Shown: positions 17,070 through 24,385 of the stretch, one piece after another | Numbering within the stretch: position 1 is the first letter of the stretch | Layout: each line of letters begins with the position of its first letter | NCBI GenBank assembly: GCA_013177895.1 | Contig: JABLXV010000038.1 | Location: forward strand, 1-41,312 | Reading direction: 5' to 3' | Source: Brevinematales bacterium | GTDB lineage: Bacteria > Spirochaetota > Brevinematia > Brevinematales > GWF1-51-8 | Length of the DNA: 41,312 nt | Made by a program: the position numbers and the translations under genes | The notes under the pieces: generated by a model | What the model saw: only the letters and a program-made list of their open reading frames with translations | The model's database searches: none | Told to the model about the DNA's origin: nothing

Positions 17070-17708
17070 ATGAGTGAATTAATCAGCCGGATCGTGTCCA
17101 TCTACGGGGAAATTCTCCCGCTAATCGAGCTCCGCGAAGGGGAGTTTGCGTTGCCGCGCGCGCCGGAGGAATTGTTCGCGGAACTGGCGTTCTGCCTATG
17201 CACCCCGCAGTCGAACGCGCATAGCTGTTCCGCGGCGGTCGAACGGTTGCGGGATACGGGATTGTTGACCAGCGGCGGCGCGCGGGAGATCGCGGAATCC
17301 ATCCGGGGCGGGGTACGTTTCCATCACACGAAGGGCGAGCGTATCCGCGCGGCGCGGGATTTTATGCTGGGGGGCGGCGCGGAGGAATTTGCCCGCGTAA
17401 TTGCCGTCGACGGGGATTTCGCCGCGCGGGAGTGGATCTATTCGCGCATTAACGGGATAGGCTTCAAGGAGGCGTCGCACTTCCTGCGGAATACCGGGCA
17501 TGGGGCGCGTCTCGCGATACTCGACCGGCATATCCTGCGGTTCCTCACGGAGGCTGGGGTGATCGATTCGATACCGTCGTCCATCTCCGTGAAACGTTAT
17601 CTAGAAATCGAGCAAAAAATGACTTATTTCGCGGATTCTGTTAAAATACCGTTAGGGCATCTGGATTTTGTCCTGTGGTATCGCCTGAAGGGCGAGGTAT
17701 TCAAATAA
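17070..17708 (+). CDS. ogg: Ogg2-type 8-oxoguanine DNA glycosylase/AP lyase
   Basis: 212 residues, typical for the compact Ogg2 family (HhH-GPD superfamily) that removes 8-oxoguanine and nicks the abasic site. Family marks are LCTPQSNAHSC (about 43-53), the HhH segment INGIGFKEASHFLRN with the catalytic Lys133, and AILDRHIL with Asp152. The N-terminal half is helical as expected. No clear ribosome binding site precedes ATG 17070; the bases ahead (TATAAATATAGTAATATTACCC) look more like a promoter, so it could be leaderless. It is followed 12 bases later by a flavin reductase and a flavodiiron protein, a coherent oxidative-stress set. Confidence 0.88.
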   Translation: MSELISRIVSIYGEILPLIELREGEFALPRAPEELFAELAFCLCTPQSNAHSCSAAVERLRDTGLLTSGGAREIAESIRGGVRFHHTKGERIRAARDFMLGGGAEEFARVIAVDGDFAAREWIYSRINGIGFKEASHFLRNTGHGARLAILDRHILRFLTEAGVIDSIPSSISVKRYLEIEQKMTYFADSVKIPLGHLDFVLWYRLKGEVFK

Positions 17709-17720
17709 ACGGAGGCGAGC

Positions 17721-18233
17721 ATGGATTTGAGCGCATTATTTAAGATCAGCTACGGCGTATATATTGTGAGCTCGAGGAAAGGGGACGAATTTAACGGGCA
17801 GATATCGAACACGGTATTCCAGATCAACTCGGAGCCGCCGACGATTGAAATCGTTATCAACAAGCTCAACCTGTCGCACGATTACCTGATGAACTCGGAG
17901 TACTTCGGGGTGGCGGTGCTGAACACTGAGGCGCCGATGACCTATATCGGGCGTTTCGGCTTCAAGTCGGGGCGCGACATCGACAAGTTCGAGGGAATCA
18001 AGTATATAGAAACTCCCAACGGGATCCGTGTACCTACCGATTACACGGTGGCATGGCTGGAATGCAGGATTATCAATCGGGTCGAGACGAGCACGCATAC
18101 GATAATCATCGGACAGCTGACGAACAGCGAAGTGCTGACGCAGGACGAACCGATGACCTACAGCTATTACCACCATGTGAAAAAAGGCAAGGAGCCGAAG
18201 ACCGCGCCGACCTATGTTAAGTTGGATCATTAA
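17721..18233 (+). CDS. flavin reductase-like FMN-binding protein
   Basis: 170 residues with the flavin-reductase (flavoredoxin) split-barrel pattern: YGVYIVSSRKGDEFNGQISN, PPTIEIVINKLNLSHDYL, FGVAVLNTEAP, FGFKSGRDIDKF, and a late WLECRIINRVETSTHTI strand. It binds FMN and passes electrons from NAD(P)H. Its sequence resembles the N-terminal part of high-molecular-weight rubredoxin (Hrb), but no rubredoxin domain with CxxC pairs follows. GGAGG precedes ATG. The next gene, 36 bases on, is the flavodiiron protein that Hrb reduces in Moorella-type systems, so this is the likely electron donor. Confidence 0.88.
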   Translation: MDLSALFKISYGVYIVSSRKGDEFNGQISNTVFQINSEPPTIEIVINKLNLSHDYLMNSEYFGVAVLNTEAPMTYIGRFGFKSGRDIDKFEGIKYIETPNGIRVPTDYTVAWLECRIINRVETSTHTIIIGQLTNSEVLTQDEPMTYSYYHHVKKGKEPKTAPTYVKLDH

Positions 18234-18269
18234 TAGACAGGAAGTACTTCGAACAAATAAGGAGGCTGT

Positions 18270-19466
18270 ATGGCAGTGAGAAAATTGACCGATAACGTGT
18301 TTGAAGTGGGTGTGATCCATTGGGACCGCGATATTTTTGACGACCTGATTCCTTTGCCCGAGGGTACGACCTACAACTCATATCTTGTTATCGGTAAAAA
18401 TAAAACCGTCCTGATCGATACGGCGGAGCCGACGAAGGTGGATATTCTGTTCCATAATCTCGATCTGGCGGGCGTCAAGAAGATCGATTATATCGTCTCC
18501 CAGCATGCCGAACAGGACCATTCCGGCTCCCTGCCGCTTGTCCTGAAACGTTACCCCGGATCGATCTGCGTCACGAACCAGAAGTGCAAGGACCTCCTTC
18601 AGCTTCACCTCGATCTTACCGACGATCAGTTCAAGGTGATCGCCGACGGGGAGAAGCTCGATATAGGCGGGAAGACGCTCGAATTTATCTTCGCCCCGTG
18701 GGTGCATTGGCCGGAAACCATGTTCACCTATGTCGCCGAAGACAGGCTTCTTTTCTCATGCGACTTCCTCGGCGGGCACCTGACCTCGACCGAGCTCTTT
18801 GTTCAGGATTATAAAAAGGTCGAGAATAAGGTAAAGCTCTATTACGCCGAGATTATGATGCCGTTCCGTAAGAATATCGTCAATCACCTGAACAAGCTCG
18901 GAGAGTATCAGATCGATATGATCGCTCCCAGCCACGGGCAGGTTCACAAACCTGTTGAGAACATTATCGCATCGTATAAAGATTGGGTTTCCGACGACGT
19001 GAAGAACCTCGTGGTAATCCCCTACGCGTCCACGCACGACTCGGTAGCGAAAATGGTCGAATATTTTATCGACGCGCTGGTCGCGCGCGGGGTGAACGCG
19101 AAACCGTACCATGTGACACGTTCGGATATCGGGGCGATGACATTGGATTTGGTCGACGCCGCGACAATCGTGCTCGCCAGCCCGACTATCATTTCCGGCC
19201 CGCATCCCGATATAGCATATTCGGCGTTCCTGGTAAATATGATACGTCCGAAATTCAAGTTCCTCTCGGTGATCTATTCGTTCGGATGGGCGTCGAAGGT
19301 GGTGGACGTACTGACCGGAATGGTGACGGCTGTCAAACCGGAGATTCTCCCCCCTGTCGCCTCGAAGGGTGTGCCCCGCGCGGAGGCGTTCGCGGAACTC
19401 GACCGCTTGGCCGGCCAGATCGCGGAGAAGCATAAAGCGTTGGGGATCATCAAAGAGGAAAAATAA
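18270..19466 (+). CDS. fprA: flavodiiron protein (FprA-type O2/NO reductase)
   Basis: 398 residues. The N-terminal metallo-beta-lactamase-like domain (1-250) has the full diiron ligand set: H79, E81 and D83 in SQHAEQDHSGS, H146 in WVHWPETM, D165 in CDFLGGH, H222 in PSHG. The C-terminal flavodoxin domain (about 252-390) has VVIPYASTHDSVAKM for FMN phosphate binding. The enzyme reduces O2 to water or NO to N2O in anaerobes. It sits behind a flavin reductase, its likely donor, and the Ogg2 gene. AAGGAGG precedes the start. No rubredoxin gene is visible in the window. Confidence 0.96.
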   Translation: MAVRKLTDNVFEVGVIHWDRDIFDDLIPLPEGTTYNSYLVIGKNKTVLIDTAEPTKVDILFHNLDLAGVKKIDYIVSQHAEQDHSGSLPLVLKRYPGSICVTNQKCKDLLQLHLDLTDDQFKVIADGEKLDIGGKTLEFIFAPWVHWPETMFTYVAEDRLLFSCDFLGGHLTSTELFVQDYKKVENKVKLYYAEIMMPFRKNIVNHLNKLGEYQIDMIAPSHGQVHKPVENIIASYKDWVSDDVKNLVVIPYASTHDSVAKMVEYFIDALVARGVNAKPYHVTRSDIGAMTLDLVDAATIVLASPTIISGPHPDIAYSAFLVNMIRPKFKFLSVIYSFGWASKVVDVLTGMVTAVKPEILPPVASKGVPRAEAFAELDRLAGQIAEKHKALGIIKEEK

Positions 19467-19544
19467 GGGCGGTTCCCCCCTGACGGGGACTGACGCAAAA
19501 ACTACTGATATTTATAACAATAGTACTTATATTTCTTTATAACA

Positions 19545-19561
19545 CGCCCAATGGTCACTTC
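19545..19561. repeat. 17-bp motif shared with 28505-28521 (inverted copy)
   Basis: CGCCCAATGGTCACTTC here is the exact reverse complement of the sequence at 28505-28521. Both lie in non-coding DNA. It is followed by a 12-bp palindrome CTTCGCGCGAAG (19568-19579). It may be a dispersed repeat or a binding site. Confidence 0.6.
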
Positions 19562-19591
19562 TTTATCTTCGCGCGAAGTGCGGAGGCTTGT

Positions 19592-19630
19592 CCTCTTTTC
19601 CTTTATAATCTGATTGAAAAGAGGGTTTTT
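19592..19630 (+). terminator. probable terminator after the flavodiiron operon
   Basis: CCTCTTTTC (19592-19600) pairs with GAAAAGAGG (19616-19624) over a 15-base loop and is followed by GTTTTT. It separates the flavodiiron gene group from the glutaredoxin-like gene. The stem is AT-rich in part, so strength is uncertain. Confidence 0.6.
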
Positions 19631-19649
19631 AGAGATGCCCATAAAAGAG

Positions 19650-19697
19650 TTGACGTTTTCCGCCGGATTCTATATATTAGTATATACTAATATATAG
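19650..19697 (+). promoter_or_regulatory. promoter with 28-bp perfect palindrome over the -10
   Basis: TTGACG (19650-19655) and TATATT (19673-19678) are spaced by 17 bases. A perfect 28-base palindrome covers 19670-19697 (half-site CTATATATTAGTAT), overlapping the -10 and start region, an ideal repressor position. The glutaredoxin-like gene begins 12 bases later. Confidence 0.7.
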
Positions 19698-19708
19698 TGA
19701 GGTGGATT

Positions 19709-19951
19709 ATGCAGGCTCAGCCGAATGTGGTTTTATTCAGTACGCCGTCGTGCTCGTGGTGCAAGCGCGCGAAGCAGTATTTCCAGGAGAAACGGATACG
19801 TTTCCGGGAGTTCGACGTGTCCAAGGACGCGCGCGCTCTCGACGATATGGTGAAGGCCTCAGGCCAGACCGGCGTCCCGGTCATCCTGATTAACAGGAAA
19901 CCCATAGTGGGCTTCGACCTCGGTAAAATCAACCGGTTATTGAGCATATAA
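19709..19951 (+). CDS. glutaredoxin-like protein
   Basis: 80 residues with the thioredoxin-fold glutaredoxin pattern: VVLFSTPSCSWCKRAKQYF with a CSWC active site near residues 14-17, the cis-Pro segment TGVPVILI, and the closing VGFDLGKINRLL. This is the NrdH/YruB-like short glutaredoxin type that reduces disulphides or carries electrons. Start ATG 19709 is preferred because GAGGTGG lies just before it; a GTG at 19697 sits within the palindrome. It lies 31 bases ahead of folC and is probably cotranscribed with it. Confidence 0.9.
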   Translation: MQAQPNVVLFSTPSCSWCKRAKQYFQEKRIRFREFDVSKDARALDDMVKASGQTGVPVILINRKPIVGFDLGKINRLLSI

Positions 19952-19982
19952 CAAAAGAACTATTCGTCCGTTAGGAATTTCT

Positions 19983-21263
19983 ATGAACGACGCGCTTCAA
20001 TTCCTCGAAAGCCTGATCAATTTCGAACGGAGTCTCGTCAAGTACGGGGATAACGCCTACGACCCGGGGAAACTCAAACGGATTCTCGGGCGGTTCAGCT
20101 ACGAGGCGCTGCCGTTCGGGATTATCCACATCGCCGGGACGAAGGGGAAGGGCAGCACGGCGAATTACTGCGCGGAGCTTCTCGGCGCGGCGGACGGCCC
20201 GGTCGGACTGTACACATCGCCCCACCTTGTCCGGCTGAACGAGCGCATAACGGTTGACGGGGTTCCTATTACGGACGGCGAACTTTCGGATATTATCATG
20301 CGCCGCAGGGACGGCATCACCGCGGAACGCCTCACTTATTTCGAGGCTCTCACCTTTATTGCCATTATCCACTTTATCATGAAACAATGCCGGTGGGTTG
20401 CGCTCGAGACCGGAATGGGCGGTCGTCTCGACGCGACCAATTTCTGCGTCCCGGCGGTATCGGTCATTACCCCGATTTCGTTCGACCACACTAAATACCT
20501 CGGGAATACGCTCGAGGCGATCGCGGGCGAGAAGGCGGGAATCGTCAAGCAGGGAATTCCCGTGGTCTGCGGGCCGCAGGCGGATGAGGCGATGAAGCCT
20601 ATTATCGAGGCCGCGCGCCGGAAAAACGCGCCGGTGATCAGGTTCGACGACGCCGTCAGTTATAAAATCACCGCCCGCTCGCCGGAAGGCTCCACTGTCG
20701 ACGCGGCTGTTAACGCGGGGGGTAAGTCCGTCGCGGTGGACGGGCTGAAGATCGCGCAGGCGGGAGATGTGTTCGCGGTCAACTTCCTGACCGCGCTTGC
20801 GGCGGCGCTCGCGGCAGGGGTAACCCCTGCTGAGGCGGCTATCCGGCGCGCCGCGTCGGTAAAAATCCCCGGGCGTATCGAACGCGCCGGGAATATCATC
20901 CTTGACGTCAGCCATAACGACGCTTCCCTGCGCGCGCTGTTCTCCGCACTGCGGGAGTATTACGGATTGGAGCGGGTCGACCTGTATATCGGGACGCTCG
21001 CGGATAAGGAAATCGGGCGGATCGCGGAATGTATCCATGCGGACGCTGGAATGTTCGGCGCGGTGGGGGTGTTCGATTTCCCCACGGAGGGCGAACGGAA
21101 AAGCGGCGGCGCGGCGCTCTACGAAATGCTGAAGGATATCCCGGACTGCGCGTACTACGCCGACCCTCGGGATATCCCGCTCGACGGCGGGAATATTTCA
21201 GTGTTCACAGGGTCGTTCTATGCGTACCCCATCCTGAAAGAGATCGCGCGGTCAGCCGGTTAG
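19983..21263 (+). CDS. folC: folylpolyglutamate synthase / dihydrofolate synthase
   Basis: 426 residues, usual length. The Mur-ligase-like ATPase has the P-loop HIAGTKGKGSTANYC (about 49-63), the folate-binding SPHLVRLNERITVDG, and the central FDHTKYLGNTLEAIAGEKAGIV. The C-terminal domain holds PGRIERAGNIILDVSHNDAS, where His-Asn binds ATP. It adds glutamate to dihydropteroate and/or folates. AGGAAT is a modest binding site. Its last 12 bases overlap the 3' end of recF on the opposite strand. Confidence 0.93.
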   Translation: MNDALQFLESLINFERSLVKYGDNAYDPGKLKRILGRFSYEALPFGIIHIAGTKGKGSTANYCAELLGAADGPVGLYTSPHLVRLNERITVDGVPITDGELSDIIMRRRDGITAERLTYFEALTFIAIIHFIMKQCRWVALETGMGGRLDATNFCVPAVSVITPISFDHTKYLGNTLEAIAGEKAGIVKQGIPVVCGPQADEAMKPIIEAARRKNAPVIRFDDAVSYKITARSPEGSTVDAAVNAGGKSVAVDGLKIAQAGDVFAVNFLTALAAALAAGVTPAEAAIRRAASVKIPGRIERAGNIILDVSHNDASLRALFSALREYYGLERVDLYIGTLADKEIGRIAECIHADAGMFGAVGVFDFPTEGERKSGGAALYEMLKDIPDCAYYADPRDIPLDGGNISVFTGSFYAYPILKEIARSAG

Positions 21264-22310
21264 GGCGATATCCCCGCCGGAGACCTGAAACACCGAGCAG
21301 TCGTCGAATACGCGGCGGAAAAGCGCGCCGTTCGTCATCGTGAAAAATATCTGGTAATCCCGTGAAATCATATCCAGAATCTGTTCCCGGCGCGGCTCGT
21401 CGATTTCGAGCAGGACGTCGTCGATCAGCAGGATAGGCCGTCCGCCGGAACTGTCCTCGATACTCCGCACCACCCCGAGCTTGAGCGCGAACGCGAGCGA
21501 GCGGAGCTGTCCCTGCGAGACGAACGCGTTGGAGTTTTTATCATCCATCTGGATGGAAAAATTGTCGCGGTGCGGGCCGAAAAGGGTGCACCGCCTGCGA
21601 AGCTCCTCGCGCGCGCCGTTTTTTACCGCGTCGCGGAACGACTCCTCCACAGACCCCTCGATACGGAACGGATTCATGTAGCGGATGCGGATTTCCTTCC
21701 CGTAGAGCTCGCGATACAGTTCGCGAATCTTATCGTTCAGCACCCGTATGTACGGCAGGCGTTTCATAATAATCATACTCCCCCAACCGATGAGTTCGGC
21801 GTCCCAGATGGGAACATCGCGGGGGTTCAGCTTGAATTGGGCGTTGCGCTGGCGGAGGGTACGGTAATACCGCCGGACGGCGGCCTCGTACTGCGGGTCG
21901 ATCGCGGACAACGCCCTGTCGAGGAACATCCTGCGGTTTTCAGGTGTGCCCCGGATAATATCGATATCGTCGGGCATAAACGCCACCACAGGGGCTATAC
22001 GGGCGAGATTCGCCTTGCCGGACTTGTCCCCGTCGAGCTTCAGGACGCGCTTCTTCTCGGAGAAGCCGAGCTCGACCGTATGGCCGTCGAACTCCCCGTG
22101 GAGATGGAAAAAGTCCGAGCTCCAGCGGATGAGTTCCGGGAAACCGACCGGGCGAAGAGGGGTGAGCGTCGACAGGGTCTGGATAGCCTCGAGGAAATTC
22201 GTCTTGCCGCTTCCGTTCTCGCCGATCAGCATATTGACGCGCGAGAAGCGGGGAAGGGTGATGCGGGTAAAATTGCGGAAATTGGTGATTTTTATATAAT
22301 CCAGTTTCAT
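21252..22310 (-). CDS. recF: DNA replication and repair protein RecF
   Basis: 352 residues from ATG 22310. RecF loads RecA at gaps through RecOR. Visible parts: an N-terminal KLDYIKITNFRNF strand pair, Walker A IGENGSGKTNFLEA, the helical arm, signature FVSQGQLRSLAFALKLG, and Walker B RPILLIDDVLLEIDE. An alternative upstream ATG (22340) lies inside the terminator of the preceding gene and is rejected. recF is normally found near dnaA/dnaN; here it is alone, converging on folC with a 12-base overlap. Its start codon lies only 10 bases after a terminator T-run, so how it is transcribed is unclear. Confidence 0.95.
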   Translation of the reverse strand: MKLDYIKITNFRNFTRITLPRFSRVNMLIGENGSGKTNFLEAIQTLSTLTPLRPVGFPELIRWSSDFFHLHGEFDGHTVELGFSEKKRVLKLDGDKSGKANLARIAPVVAFMPDDIDIIRGTPENRRMFLDRALSAIDPQYEAAVRRYYRTLRQRNAQFKLNPRDVPIWDAELIGWGSMIIMKRLPYIRVLNDKIRELYRELYGKEIRIRYMNPFRIEGSVEESFRDAVKNGAREELRRRCTLFGPHRDNFSIQMDDKNSNAFVSQGQLRSLAFALKLGVVRSIEDSSGGRPILLIDDVLLEIDEPRREQILDMISRDYQIFFTMTNGALFRRVFDDCSVFQVSGGDIALTG

Positions 22311-22319
22311 AACCACGCC

Positions 22320-22352
22320 TAAAAAAAGGCGAGATACCATCGGTATCCCGCC
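22320..22352 (-). terminator. intrinsic terminator after the LysM lipoprotein, just ahead of recF
   Basis: On the minus strand GGCGGGATACC (22352-22342) pairs with GGTATCTCGCC (22338-22328), 11 pairs with one G-T, followed by TTTTTTT down to about 22321. The recF start is at 22310, so terminated RNA would end just before it. Confidence 0.92.
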
Positions 22353-22360
22353 CGTTTATT

Positions 22361-23761
22361 TTACTTGATCAGAGACGGTGGAATTTTAAAGACCTGTCCG
22401 GGATAGATGAGATCGGGGTCTTTGATCTGGTCGGTGTTCGCCTTCCAGATGATCGGCCACATCCACGCGTTGTTGTCATACATTCTCGCCGCGATCTTCC
22501 AGAGGCAGTCGCGATCTTTGGGGTTCAGCACGACCGTATAGGACTTGCCTTCCTGCTTGTTCATCAGTATTTCCGCGAGACGCATCGCCTCACGGGCGTA
22601 ATCGATAGCGTCGAGGAATTCGCCGTTATCGTAGGCTTCCTGCGCGAGCGCATAGTACTTCTCGACCAGTTCGACAGTGACTTCCTCGTCGGAAATAACT
22701 TCGAGCGCTTCTCCGGAGTCGGAACTCCCGTTCTGCACGGCGTTGGTAGCCTCGACCGAATTGGTAGGCTGGGGAGCGATATATTTATCGTCGACTTCTT
22801 TGAACATTTGGCCGAGGTACATGATAGTCCCGGTCGAGAGGGCGAATTTATTCACGCCGTTTTCGAGCATGGAACCGGATTTATTTTTCTTTGCTTCTTG
22901 CTCTTTCAGTTGGTCGAGCATCTTTTTTGCTTTCTGGAGATATTCCTCGGCTTTGGCTTTTTCGGCCTTGAGTTCCTGCTCGCGCTGGATTTGGAACTGC
23001 TCGTAATCCTGCTGCTGTTTCTTCAGGTCGGCCTCATAGGCGGCCTGAGCTTTATCCTTCGCGGCCTGTATCAGCGCGAGGGCTTCCTCGGCCTTCTTGA
23101 CGGATTCGTCGAGCTTAGCGTCCTGATAAAGGCTGCGCGCCTCGTCGAGAGGAGCCAATGCCTGCTGGAGGTCGCTCATCGCGTACTTCTGCACGATCTG
23201 CGAATTCGCCGCGACATCGTACTCGTTCTGCGCCTTATTGATAGCGTTCTTGGCTTTTTCGGTCTGCGCCATACAATCCGCCACGATGTTCGTCAGGAGA
23301 AGATAGAGATTATAACCGTTGGTGTAGGCGGCCTCGAAGGTCTTCGCGGCCATCTGGCTCTCCAAAGTCACAAAATCACCCTTTGCCTTATTGTAGTCGT
23401 CGGCGCGAAGTACGGGCGCGAAATTCTCTTCCGCCTGTCCCATCAGGGTCTTGTCCTTCTCATAATAGTCTTTGGCGCGGTTTTCGACCGCGATACCGTA
23501 AGCGGTGACGGCTTTTTCTTTTGAAGATATTGCCTTCGTTTTAGCGTCGTCGTTCTTATTCTGTTCGACAAACAGATTAGCCTGTTTGTAATCGTCCTTG
23601 GCGTCGCCGATATCCGTTTTCGCGTAAGTGTCGGCATCAACCGCGTCGGCGCGTTCTATCGCGGCCTTAGCTTCTTCCAATTCTTTAGTAGGAGCCCCGG
23701 AACATGATACCATTATTCCAGCAATCATTACTAATAAAATGCGGCTCATCCAATTTTTCAT
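22361..23761 (-). CDS. LysM-type lipoprotein (paralogue of 28940-30319)
   Basis: 466 residues. The signal peptide ends in the lipobox IMVSC with Cys20. The mature protein is mostly alpha-helical and coiled-coil-like, rich in Ala, Lys, Glu and Gln (residues 25-310), including a KQQQDYEQFQIQREQELKAE stretch. The end (about 400-466) is a LysM-like peptidoglycan-binding domain: YTVVLNPKDRDCLWKIAARM, NNAWMWPIIWKANT and DLIYPGQVFKIPPSLIK. It probably links outer membrane and cell wall. GGAGG precedes ATG. Its paralogue lies 5 kb away on the other strand with almost the same final 115 residues. Confidence 0.85.
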   Translation of the reverse strand: MKNWMSRILLVMIAGIMVSCSGAPTKELEEAKAAIERADAVDADTYAKTDIGDAKDDYKQANLFVEQNKNDDAKTKAISSKEKAVTAYGIAVENRAKDYYEKDKTLMGQAEENFAPVLRADDYNKAKGDFVTLESQMAAKTFEAAYTNGYNLYLLLTNIVADCMAQTEKAKNAINKAQNEYDVAANSQIVQKYAMSDLQQALAPLDEARSLYQDAKLDESVKKAEEALALIQAAKDKAQAAYEADLKKQQQDYEQFQIQREQELKAEKAKAEEYLQKAKKMLDQLKEQEAKKNKSGSMLENGVNKFALSTGTIMYLGQMFKEVDDKYIAPQPTNSVEATNAVQNGSSDSGEALEVISDEEVTVELVEKYYALAQEAYDNGEFLDAIDYAREAMRLAEILMNKQEGKSYTVVLNPKDRDCLWKIAARMYDNNAWMWPIIWKANTDQIKDPDLIYPGQVFKIPPSLIK

Positions 23762-23797
23762 AAAGCCCTCCTGTCAAACAATATTCGCACTCTCTAT

Positions 23798-23825
23798 ATT
23801 TTAATGTATCGAATGAAAATAGCAA
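23798..23825 (-). promoter_or_regulatory. candidate promoter for the LysM lipoprotein
   Basis: On the minus strand TTGCTA (23825-23820) and TAAAAT (23803-23798) are spaced by 16 bases, with the gene start about 37 bases downstream. Confidence 0.4.
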
Positions 23826-23871
23826 GAAATTCCACTAATATTTCGGCATAAAAACAAATCTTCTGAAACTC

Positions 23872-23909
23872 TTGACTTTTTAGTATATAGGTATTATAAT
23901 ACCTATATA
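23872..23909 (+). promoter_or_regulatory. consensus promoter with 26-bp palindromic operator (Rrf2 autoregulation)
   Basis: TTGACT (23872-23877), 17-base spacer, perfect TATAAT (23895-23900). A perfect 26-base palindrome spans 23884-23909 (half-site TATATAGGTATTA) and covers the spacer, the -10 and the start point. The Rrf2-family gene begins 12 bases later, so autorepression is the obvious model. Confidence 0.8.
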
Positions 23910-23920
23910 AGGATGTGAGT

Positions 23921-24328
23921 ATGTCTGAATTAGTGCAGATTTCCGAGGCCGCGCTCCTCGCCCTTCATAGTATGGTACTGATCGCCCAGGCGAAGGGCGG
24001 TTGGGTGAGCGTGCATGATATGGCCCGCCGGACCGGGGCGTCGGAGAATCACCTCGCGAAGGTGATGCAGAGGCTGACGCGCGCGAATCTGGTGAGCTCG
24101 GTACGCGGCCCTAAAGGCGGATTTTTACTTACCGGCGCCCCCGACAAGATTTCCCTCCTCGATATCTATGAAGCCATCGAGGGGAAAGTGAATAATGCGG
24201 CATGCCCGTTCCATAAGGACTCATGCCTCTTCCAGTTCTGCATCTTCCATGGGCTGATCGGGAAGACCACCAATGAATTGGTGCGTCATCTCGCGGACAC
24301 ATCTCTTGCCTCGATGGCAGGGTCGTAG
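23921..24328 (+). CDS. Rrf2-family transcriptional regulator, likely Fe-S
   Basis: 135 residues. The winged helix-turn-helix of Rrf2 proteins is clear: SVHDMARRTGASENHLAKVM (recognition part) and the wing LVSSVRGPKGGFLLTG, then ISLLDIYEAIEG. Three cysteines, in ACPFHKDSCLFQFC, lie where IscR/NsrR members hold an Fe-S cluster; the spacing is C-x6-C-x4-C. ATG 23921 is chosen over GTG 23915 because AAGGA is correctly spaced. A palindrome covers its promoter, and a degenerate copy precedes the next gene, a hemerythrin, so it probably senses NO, O2 or iron and controls both. Confidence 0.88.
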   Translation: MSELVQISEAALLALHSMVLIAQAKGGWVSVHDMARRTGASENHLAKVMQRLTRANLVSSVRGPKGGFLLTGAPDKISLLDIYEAIEGKVNNAACPFHKDSCLFQFCIFHGLIGKTTNELVRHLADTSLASMAGS

Positions 24329-24343
24329 TTTTTTTTATGAATA

Positions 24344-24364
24344 ATAGGTATAATGGTACATATA
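24344..24364 (+). promoter_or_regulatory. degenerate Rrf2-like operator with -10 before the hemerythrin gene
   Basis: ATAGGTATAATGGTACATATA matches 17 of 21 positions of the inner part of the palindrome at 23884-23909 and contains TATAAT (24349-24354). The -35 is poor (TAGTTT). The gene starts 22 bases later. This suggests the same regulator acts here. Confidence 0.55.
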
Positions 24365-24385
24365 AGTATCTATAGGAGGTCAGCG

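Noticed and set aside
19971-21038. 355-codon minus-strand frame over folC
   Set aside because: Arg-rich shadow of folC with no protein-like features.
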